From assembly GCF_001908025.1 (NCBI RefSeq), contig NZ_MQMG01000010.1, forward strand, positions 1 to 64,000: 64,000 bases of DNA, written 5' to 3'. Source of the stretch: Geobacillus proteiniphilus (GTDB lineage: Bacteria > Bacillota > Bacilli > Bacillales > Anoxybacillaceae). A program made the translations under genes and the position numbers. The first letter of the stretch is position 1. Each line of letters begins with the position of its first letter. The notes under the pieces are model-generated. The model was not told the DNA's origin and did not search any database. It saw only the letters and a list, made by a program, of their open reading frames with translations. This document shows positions 58,082-64,000 of this stretch, in pieces.

Positions 58082-59425
58082 TCATCTGTAATTCGGCTCC
58101 ACGCTTTCGAGCTTCTCGACTTTTTCTTCAAGGCCGGTTGCGGCGTTAATGAACAGTTGATACGTTTCATCGCCAAGCGTTCCTAAAAACTCATAGCAAA
58201 GCACCGGTTTTTGCAAATCGTTCATAATGACCGCCTGGCGCTCTTCCATCACTTTCAAATGTGGGTTTAACTTTTTCTTCGCCGCCTCGACGGTGAGCGT
58301 CGGTTTGGGCAACGGACGCGGAATGGACGATGACAAATAGTCGCGCGCCGTAAAGCCGACGACATGGCCGTTGTCAAGCGCCACTTTCATTTGGATCGCT
58401 TCCGGGTAAATGCGGACGCCGTTTTCGCTTTTGACAAACGTCAGCACGGCGACATTATCGTATTGCGTGCTGTCGTACAACTCAAAGCCGGTGAATTGAT
58501 GCCGTCGCAAAAACGCCATCCCACGGTTGGCCGCCTCATGCAAGCTGATCTTCGGCTTGCCGATTGGCCGGCTGTTTAACGCCCAAATCGGATATCCGCC
58601 GTTTTTCGTCACATCCATATAAATGTCGCCCTTTGTTTTCGGATCGTGAATCGTTAAACTGTAAAAACGCTCATCCGCCCCATTGCCGCTGTCCGTCACC
58701 TTGATTTTCTCTGTTCCTTTTAAGCCGAGAAACTCGCGGGCGATCCGTTTCGCCTCGTCTTTGGAAATCGGGCGCCCTTTCGCGCGGACAAAGCCTTTTT
58801 CCTCGTTGGCGAGGCCGATGAACGACGGGCCGAACTCGGACGAACTTGAGAATGTATCAACATTTTTCTCCACCGCTTTTAAGCCGTCAATAATGATGTT
58901 GTCGCCTTTCTCGTCGTTCGTCGCCAGCGCCAGTTCGACGTCCATCCAGCGCAAATTGTTTTCCAGCACTAAATGCTGCACGTTGCGCAATTCTTGGCGG
59001 ATCGCGCCGGCGCTTTTGTACAGCGCCTCGAGCGTCTTGTGCTCTTCTTCGGTCAACGGCTCTTTTTCCAAATCGCGCACGGCCGTCCGGTAGCTGAACT
59101 CGCCGATTTTCGATAAAAACTCTTGCGTCTTGTTAAACGGCAAAAGCGACAGCGGCAGTTGGCCGACATCGGAATGGGCTTCAGATGCGATTTTCCACAC
59201 TTCGGCGAGCGCCGGCGACAATGAGGCGTGCGAATTCATCGCCAGCGTCGCTCCAAGCTTGTCATGCAGCAAATCGATCTGGTAGGCCAAATCGTGGAAC
59301 GCGCGCTGGTAATTGTTTTCCGCATGAATTAAGATCGCGTTTTTTTCCTGATGCTCCCGGTAGCCCCAGTAACCAGTGCCGACGACAGCGACGACAAGCG
59401 CTGCAATCAGTAAGTTTCGCACCAT
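58082..59425 (-). CDS. ypeB: Germination protein YpeB
   Basis: A 447-aa spore protein needed to place and stabilise the cortex-lytic enzyme SleB. N-terminal signal anchor (LLIAALVVAVVGTGYWGY), a long helical region to about 200, then PepSY-like repeats (KDEAKRIAREFLGLKGTEKI; LHEAANRGMAFLRRH; TVEAAKKKLNPHLKV). It lies 15 nt after sleB, so the pair is one operon. Length matches the family (about 450). Confidence 0.95.
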   Translation of the reverse strand: MVRNLLIAALVVAVVGTGYWGYREHQEKNAILIHAENNYQRAFHDLAYQIDLLHDKLGATLAMNSHASLSPALAEVWKIASEAHSDVGQLPLSLLPFNKTQEFLSKIGEFSYRTAVRDLEKEPLTEEEHKTLEALYKSAGAIRQELRNVQHLVLENNLRWMDVELALATNDEKGDNIIIDGLKAVEKNVDTFSSSSEFGPSFIGLANEEKGFVRAKGRPISKDEAKRIAREFLGLKGTEKIKVTDSGNGADERFYSLTIHDPKTKGDIYMDVTKNGGYPIWALNSRPIGKPKISLHEAANRGMAFLRRHQFTGFELYDSTQYDNVAVLTFVKSENGVRIYPEAIQMKVALDNGHVVGFTARDYLSSSIPRPLPKPTLTVEAAKKKLNPHLKVMEERQAVIMNDLQKPVLCYEFLGTLGDETYQLFINAATGLEEKVEKLESVEPNYR

Positions 59426-59440
59426 CTCGTCTCCCTCCTT

Positions 59441-60235
59441 TTATTTGCAAAAAATATGGTTTCCAATCCGCTTGATTTGCGGGCGGCTCCAAATCCAAGC
59501 GCTCGTCGCCGTGGCTGGGTTAAAGTAGTAAATCGCTCCGCCGGTTGGGTCCCAGCCGTTGATCGCATCAAGCACCGCTTTTTTCGCCGTTTCATTCGGC
59601 GTCAGCCAAATTTGCCCATCGGCGACCGCGGTAAACGCGCCTGGCTGAAAGATCACCCCGGCGACCGTATCCGGAAACGACGGATGCTCCAGCCGATTTA
59701 AAATAACGGCGGCAACCGCCACTTGTCCGATGTACGGCTCCCCGCGCGCTTCCCCGTAAACGGCGTTTGCCATCAGCCGAATATCGTTTTGCGAAAACCC
59801 TTTCGGCACGTTCGACGCCGTCGTTTTCGCTGCCCGCGACGATCCTCCGCCGCGTTTTTTCACCTGCTGGCTGAGCGGAATGCCGCCGTAATGGGTGAAA
59901 TCGTTTCCTTGGCGGATTTGCTCTTTCACAAACTGCTCGTAATATTTTGAAGCGTTCACAAGCTTCCGTTTTGTCTCCGATCCGGCTAGTCCATCGACCG
60001 GCAAGCCGTATTCGTATTGGAAATTGCGCAGCGCCCAATACGTTCGCCAGCCAAACACGCCGTCAATTTTGCCGTTGTAAAACCCAAGGTATTGCAGCCG
60101 CGCCTGCAGTTCAATGACATCATCGCCAACTGCTCCACGCTGAATCACTTGCGGGGAAAACGCGAAAGCATGGCCTGATGGGTAAATGCACGTCCAAACA
60201 GCCAATGCGATGAATAGAACCCATTTTCTTGCCAT
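59441..60235 (-). CDS. sleB: Spore cortex-lytic enzyme SleB
   Basis: Lytic transglycosylase that attacks muramic-delta-lactam in the cortex at germination. The 264-aa product has a signal peptide to about 26, a peptidoglycan-binding domain (about 33-92, VIELQARLQYLGFYNGKIDGV) and a Hydrolase_2 domain with the catalytic E162 in YGEARGEP. The ATG at 60235 follows GGGAGG at 8 nt. A sigma-G-type promoter lies upstream, as expected for forespore expression. Confidence 0.96.
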   Translation of the reverse strand: MARKWVLFIALAVWTCIYPSGHAFAFSPQVIQRGAVGDDVIELQARLQYLGFYNGKIDGVFGWRTYWALRNFQYEYGLPVDGLAGSETKRKLVNASKYYEQFVKEQIRQGNDFTHYGGIPLSQQVKKRGGGSSRAAKTTASNVPKGFSQNDIRLMANAVYGEARGEPYIGQVAVAAVILNRLEHPSFPDTVAGVIFQPGAFTAVADGQIWLTPNETAKKAVLDAINGWDPTGGAIYYFNPATATSAWIWSRPQIKRIGNHIFCK

Positions 60236-60272
60236 ATGTGAACCTCCCGTCAACACTCACCGTTTTTACCCC

Positions 60273-60302
60273 TATTTTCCTTCCGTTTCCCCTTTTTTAT
60301 GC
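60273..60302 (-). promoter_or_regulatory. Sigma-G-type promoter of sleB-ypeB
   Basis: Reverse strand: GCATA (60298-60302), exactly 18 nt, then GAAAATA (60273-60279), matching the conserved A, T and A of CATnnTA. sleB is known to be sigma-G dependent in B. subtilis. Confidence 0.6.
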
Positions 60303-60340
60303 GAAAAAAAGAAAAAGCCAAAGCTTTTACGCTTGGCTTT
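60303..60340 (-). terminator. Terminator of prsW, overlapping its stop codon
   Basis: AAAGCCAAGC/GCTTTGGCTTT stem with one bulged A, followed on the minus strand by TTTTTCTTTTTTT. The T-run abuts the sleB -35. Confidence 0.75.
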
Positions 60341-61004
60341 TCACAGGCGGCACCGCTTGAGGGCGGGCGTATCCTTTCGCTTGTTTTACTTTGCGCAACG
60401 CCGCCCACCATAAGGCGAGCATAAACAACCCCATGTAATAGCCCCATCGCTCTTTGGCGAGCAACAGCCAGTCATAGACGCCATGAAGGAAAAACGGCAA
60501 CAAAAACGACGCCCATAAATAATAGCGGCGCTTTTTTACGGCAAACTTCGCCTTGCCGAAATAAAACCCCATGATGACGGAAAAGAGCGCATGACTGGAC
60601 ACCGGCAAAAGCGCACGGGCAATGGCCGTCTCCACTCCGTTGGCCAACAAGTACAAAATGTTTTCCAGCGTCGCGAACCCAAGCGAGACGCTGGCGCTGT
60701 ACACAATGCCGTCATACGGCTCGTCAAATTCGTCGTGGTCATACACAAAAAAATAAACGACAAACCATTTGACAAACTCCTCAAGGAGCGCAGCGGAAAG
60801 AAACGCCTCGGCTGCCGGCGACGCGACGATCCCTTCTGCCGCCAGCACGTATTGGATGAACATGATCGGAAACACAAGCAAGACGCCGAACAAAAACATG
60901 CGCAACACAAACGAAAGCGGCTCAGCCTCATACTCGTCCTTTAAATAAAAATAACTAAGCAGCGCCACCCCGGGGGCGACGCCGGCGGAAATCAACGAAA
61001 ACAT
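60327..61004 (-). CDS. prsW: Intramembrane protease PrsW (site-1 protease)
   Basis: In B. subtilis PrsW starts the degradation of the anti-sigma factor RsiW, activating sigma-W. The 225-aa product has about seven membrane helices and the conserved motifs AALLEEFVKW (EExxxK), SSHALFSVIMGFYFGKA and FFLHGVYDW. The ATG at 61004 (MFSLISAGVAPG) matches the family start; an ATG 42 nt upstream has no ribosome site. No rsiW or sigW is in the window. Confidence 0.92.
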   Translation of the reverse strand: MFSLISAGVAPGVALLSYFYLKDEYEAEPLSFVLRMFLFGVLLVFPIMFIQYVLAAEGIVASPAAEAFLSAALLEEFVKWFVVYFFVYDHDEFDEPYDGIVYSASVSLGFATLENILYLLANGVETAIARALLPVSSHALFSVIMGFYFGKAKFAVKKRRYYLWASFLLPFFLHGVYDWLLLAKERWGYYMGLFMLALWWAALRKVKQAKGYARPQAVPPVKSQA

Positions 61005-61092
61005 CCTCGATCCCCGTTTCTTTGGCATTTTTAACTTCATCGTACCACGAAACAGGGGAGAAAAAAAGAGGAATTGCTGGGCCGCTTGTTGC

Positions 61093-62064
61093 CTAATAAG
61101 CGAACAAGCCATCAACGGCGGCGTCGGCAGCAAGAGCGACAGCGAGCTTGATGCGCGCCTTTTTCGCATCGTAGTCGCTGCCAAGAATAACCCCTTTCTT
61201 ATGCAAATCGTAGGCGCTGCCGGGGTAATCGTACGTTGTATACACCGCCCCTTCCTCGGCGCTCGTCGTCACAACGACTTTGATCCCCGCTTCGATGGCT
61301 TTGACGATTTCATCGACCATTTTTGGCGCCACTTGCCCGCGGCCGACCCCTTCGAGCACAATGCCAGCGACGCCGCTTTCTCGAGCCGCTTTAATGAACT
61401 TGCCGTCCGCCTCCAAGTAGCATTTCACAATGTCCACCGGCGGAAGCGGGCGCACAAGCTTGTAATATTCGCGTCGGATCGGCTTTTGGTACACGTACAC
61501 CTCATCGTTGTCAATGATGCCTAAATAGCCGAAGCCGAAAGCGTTGAATCCTTGAATGTTCGAGGCGTGTTCTTTTTTCACGTATTTCGCGGCAAAAATG
61601 CGTTCATTGAACACAACGACCGCCCCCGCCCCACGCAACGACTCGGCGCACGCGGCGTAAATGGCATGGCGGATGTTGATGTACACATCGCTGCCCAAAT
61701 CAGACGGCGCCCGCTGCGAACCGGTGACGACGATCGTCCGCGGGTCATCGATCGTCAAATCAAGGAAATAGGCCGTTTCTTCGAGCGCATCGGTTCCGTG
61801 AGTGACGACGATGCCATCAACGGATGGATCGGTGAAATGCGCCTCAATTCGCTTTTTCAGCTCAAGCCAATGCGAAAACGTCAAATGCATGCTAGGAAGT
61901 TGAAATACACTTTCAACGATGACCTCAATCTCCTTCGGCAAATGGCACATCGCGGCGAGCTCTTCACCGCTTAGCGCCCCGGCCCGCAGGCGGCCAGAGC
62001 GTTCGTTCCGCTTGCTCGCAATCGTGCCGCCGGTTGTCAGGAGCACCACTTTCCGTTTCGTCAC
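61093..62064 (-). CDS. ansA: L-asparaginase
   Basis: It hydrolyses asparagine to aspartate and ammonia. The 323-aa product has both catalytic threonines: LLTTGGTIAS near the N-terminus and VVTHGTDALEETA around residue 90, plus the C-terminal GVILGSDYDAKKARIKL. Sequence is closer to the bacterial type II/AnsZ-like form than to B. subtilis AnsA by eye. Start GTG 62064 (AGGATGG 8 nt upstream) or ATG 62073, which abuts GAGG. Confidence 0.9.
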   Translation of the reverse strand: MTKRKVVLLTTGGTIASKRNERSGRLRAGALSGEELAAMCHLPKEIEVIVESVFQLPSMHLTFSHWLELKKRIEAHFTDPSVDGIVVTHGTDALEETAYFLDLTIDDPRTIVVTGSQRAPSDLGSDVYINIRHAIYAACAESLRGAGAVVVFNERIFAAKYVKKEHASNIQGFNAFGFGYLGIIDNDEVYVYQKPIRREYYKLVRPLPPVDIVKCYLEADGKFIKAARESGVAGIVLEGVGRGQVAPKMVDEIVKAIEAGIKVVVTTSAEEGAVYTTYDYPGSAYDLHKKGVILGSDYDAKKARIKLAVALAADAAVDGLFAY

Positions 62065-62120
62065 GCAAGCCATCCTCGCTTTCTCGCTTTAGCATCATTA
62101 AGATATTGGCCAATGAAGCG

Positions 62121-63113
62121 CTACTGCAGCTGCTTGGCTGACGCCTCCCGTTCGCGCCGGACGATGCAGGCAGCAATAGCGTCTCCATGGAAGCGGCCGT
62201 TTTCGATAAAAATTTCATTCGCATCGTTGCCGGCGGCGATCACCCCGGCGATAAACACCCCCGGCACGTTTGTTTCCATCGTCTCCGGATCATAATGCGG
62301 CCGGCCGCTTTCCGGGTCGATCTGAACGCCGATGTTCGTCAAAAAGCGATGGTCCGGATGATAGCCGGTCATGGCAAACACAAAGTCGTTTTTGATCGTT
62401 TTCGTTTCCCCGTCCACTTCATAAACGACCGCATCTTCGGTAATTGCTTTCACATGAGCGCGAAACTCCATGCGGATGACGCCTTTCTTCACAAGGGAGT
62501 CAAACTCCGGCAAAATCCATGGCTTAATACTTTTCGAATACTCGTTGCCGCGGTACAGCACCGTCACGCGCGCCCCGGCTTTCACAAGCTCCATCGCCGC
62601 GTCGACGCTCGAGTTTTTCCCGCCGATGACGACGCAGTCGGTGTTGAAGTACGGATGCGCTTCTTTAAAGTAATGCATCACTTTCGGCAGCTCTTCCCCC
62701 GGCACGTTCATATAGTTCGGATGGTCGTAATAGCCGGTGGCGATGACGACGTACTGCGCGCGGTACGTCCCTTTTGTCGTTTCAATAAAAAACGTCCCGT
62801 CTTCCTGCCGCTTGACGTTTTTCACTTCTTCAAACGTATTGACGCGCACTTGCTTGCGGACCACGACTTCCCGATAATAAGCGAGCGCTTGATTTCGCGT
62901 CGGCTTCCGGTTTTCGGTGATAAACGGCACGCCGCCGATCTCCAGCCGGTCGCTCGTGCTGAAAAACGTCTGATGCGTCGGAAAACGGTAAATCGAATGG
63001 ACGATGTTTCCTTTCTCGATCACCAGCGGCGAAAATCCGGCGTCTTGCAAAGCGATCGCCGCCGCCAGCCCGCACGGCCCGCCGCCGACAATAATGATTT
63101 TCTCCTCTTTCAT
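62121..63113 (-). CDS. ypdA: YpdA: NADPH-dependent bacillithiol disulfide reductase
   Basis: Flavoprotein that recycles bacillithiol disulfide (Bdr). The 330-aa product has the FAD loop IIVGGGPCGLAAAIAL, in which the Cys (residue 14) is the conserved YpdA thiol, the NADPH loop VVIGGKNSSVDAAMEL and the second FAD motif GVFIAGVIAAGND. It lacks a CxxC pair, as expected for YpdA. GAGGTGA precedes the ATG. Bacillithiol synthesis genes bshA and bshB1 are in the same window. Confidence 0.93.
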   Translation of the reverse strand: MKEEKIIIVGGGPCGLAAAIALQDAGFSPLVIEKGNIVHSIYRFPTHQTFFSTSDRLEIGGVPFITENRKPTRNQALAYYREVVVRKQVRVNTFEEVKNVKRQEDGTFFIETTKGTYRAQYVVIATGYYDHPNYMNVPGEELPKVMHYFKEAHPYFNTDCVVIGGKNSSVDAAMELVKAGARVTVLYRGNEYSKSIKPWILPEFDSLVKKGVIRMEFRAHVKAITEDAVVYEVDGETKTIKNDFVFAMTGYHPDHRFLTNIGVQIDPESGRPHYDPETMETNVPGVFIAGVIAAGNDANEIFIENGRFHGDAIAACIVRREREASAKQLQ

Positions 63114-63137
63114 CGTTCTTGTCACCTCGCACGAAGC

Positions 63138-63168
63138 AAAAAATCCCCTATCTTATGATAGGGGATTT
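63138..63168 (-). terminator. Terminator of the glutamate dehydrogenase gene
   Basis: AAATCCCCTATC/GATAGGGGATTT (63141-63152 / 63157-63168) with a 4-nt loop, T-run on the minus strand continuing TTTT. Confidence 0.85.
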
Positions 63169-63202
63169 CACCAAAGCTTGCAAACATTGGCGCTTGCTGC
63201 GC

Positions 63203-64000
63203 TCACACCCAGCCGCGGAACCGGCACGCTTCCGCCATTTTGCGGACGCCGACCATGTAGGCGGCAAGGCGCATGTCGACGCGGCGCGTCTGCGCCATTT
63301 CATACACGTTGTTGAACGCTTTGACCATCACTTTCTCAAGCCGCTGTTCGACTTCTTCTTCCGTCCAATAGTAACCTTGGTTGTTTTGCACCCATTCGAA
63401 GTACGACACGGTCACGCCCCCAGCGCTTGCAAGCACGTCCGGAACGAGCAAAATGCCGCGCTGCGTCAAAATTTCCGTCGCCTCAAGCGTCGTCGGCCCG
63501 TTCGCCGCCTCGACGACGATGCTCGCCTTAATGCGCGGAGCGTTTTCGGCCGTAATTTGGTTTTCGATGGCCGCCGGCACCAAAATATCGCAATCGAGCT
63601 CAAGCAGCTCTTGATTCGAAATCGTATTTTTAAACAGCTTCGTCACCGTGCCAAAGCTGTCGCGCCGTTCAAGCAAATAGTCGATGTCGAGCCCGTTCGG
63701 GTCGTACAGCGCGCCGTACACATCGGAAATGCCGACGACTTTCGCCCCGGCGTCGTGCATAAATTTGGCCAAATAGCTGCCGGCGTTGCCGAACCCTTGC
63801 ACGACGACGCGCGCCCCTTTGAGCGACAAGCCGCGTTTTTTTGCCGCCTCGCGGATGCAAATCGTCACTCCTTTGGCCGTCGCCGTTTCCCGGCCGTGCG
63901 AACCGCCGAGGACAAGCGGCTTCCCGGTGATAAAACCCGGCGAATCGAACTCGCGGATGCGGCTGTACTCATCCATCATCCACGCCATAATTTGCGAGTT
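63203..64000 (-). CDS. gudB: NAD-dependent glutamate dehydrogenase, C-terminal part (start outside window)
   Basis: Open to the right edge, so the N-terminus lies beyond 64000. The 265 visible residues include the hinge QIMAWMMDEYSRI, the substrate-side GKPLVLGGSHGRETATAKG, the Rossmann loop VVQGFGNAGSYLAKF, NAD-domain IENQITAENA and the C-terminal helix back to the first domain (ends CRFRGWV). It could be gudB or rocG type; position next to ypdA matches B. subtilis gudB. I see no duplicated or broken codon like the cryptic gudB allele of lab B. subtilis, but only in the part visible. Confidence 0.93.
   Translation of the reverse strand, partial: NSQIMAWMMDEYSRIREFDSPGFITGKPLVLGGSHGRETATAKGVTICIREAAKKRGLSLKGARVVVQGFGNAGSYLAKFMHDAGAKVVGISDVYGALYDPNGLDIDYLLERRDSFGTVTKLFKNTISNQELLELDCDILVPAAIENQITAENAPRIKASIVVEAANGPTTLEATEILTQRGILLVPDVLASAGGVTVSYFEWVQNNQGYYWTEEEVEQRLEKVMVKAFNNVYEMAQTRRVDMRLAAYMVGVRKMAEACRFRGWV

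Overview
The window is a 64 kb piece of chromosome from a thermophilic Bacillaceae bacterium, almost certainly Geobacillus or a close relative. It is GC-rich (roughly 53-55 percent by eye). Its gene order follows, nearly gene for gene, the recU/ponA to gudB stretch of the Bacillus subtilis chromosome. Several proteins (HU, TRAP, HepT, the RecU and Nth families) match the Geobacillus stearothermophilus proteins I know. I see no insertion sequence, prophage, tRNA, rRNA or CRISPR array.

Layout, left to right. 1-5.9 kb: yppE-like and coiled-coil genes (-), recU-ponA (+), then convergent nth and dnaD (-). 5.9-12.4 kb: asnS, aspB, ypmB/tseB, ypmA, dinG. 12.4-14.5 kb: panBCD (pantothenate). 14.8-20.4 kb: an operon of mostly overlapping genes, ypjD-dapB-mgsA-bshB1-bshA-cca-birA. 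20.5-23.1 kb: the YitT-family gene (+), ypjB, ypjA. 23.1-25.2 kb: qcrABC (menaquinol:cytochrome c reductase). 25.3-27.7 kb: ypiF, ypiB, ypiA. 27.9-40.5 kb: the aromatic amino-acid supraoperon aroC-aroB-aroH-trpEDCFBA-hisC-tyrA-aroA, with a complete TRAP attenuator in front of trpE. 40.6-45.8 kb: cheR, ndk, hepT-menG-hepS, mtrB (TRAP itself), folE, hbs. 46.7-53.8 kb: spoIVA, yphF, yphE, gpsA, der and the YIEGIA trio. 53.8-64 kb: ypzI, rpsA, plsC, cmk, ypfB, ypfA/motI, ypeB-sleB, prsW, ansA, ypdA and a partial glutamate dehydrogenase.

Functional links inside the window. mtrB encodes the 11-mer RNA-binding protein TRAP. Its target, a run of 11 or more GAG/UAG triplets overlapping an antiterminator, lies 7 kb away in front of trpE. 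hepS/hepT/menG make menaquinone, which QcrABC oxidises. bshA and bshB1 make bacillithiol and ypdA reduces its disulfide. spoIVA, sleB, ypeB, prsW, ypjB and ypzI form a sporulation/germination group. sleB and ypzI carry near-identical sigma-G-type promoters.

The least explained element is in the long gap between hbs and spoIVA. Three tandem 120-123 nt units (plus a 3' remnant and a 5' header fragment at the edges) differ in sequence, but their four helices stay paired through many compensatory changes around an invariant AAC/AAC internal loop. I read this as a selected structured RNA or palindromic DNA element of unknown role. Secondary points of interest are the panB leader (hairpin, palindrome, terminator-like stem), an inverted repeat in front of spoIVA, and an orphan plus-strand terminator near 9.55 kb.
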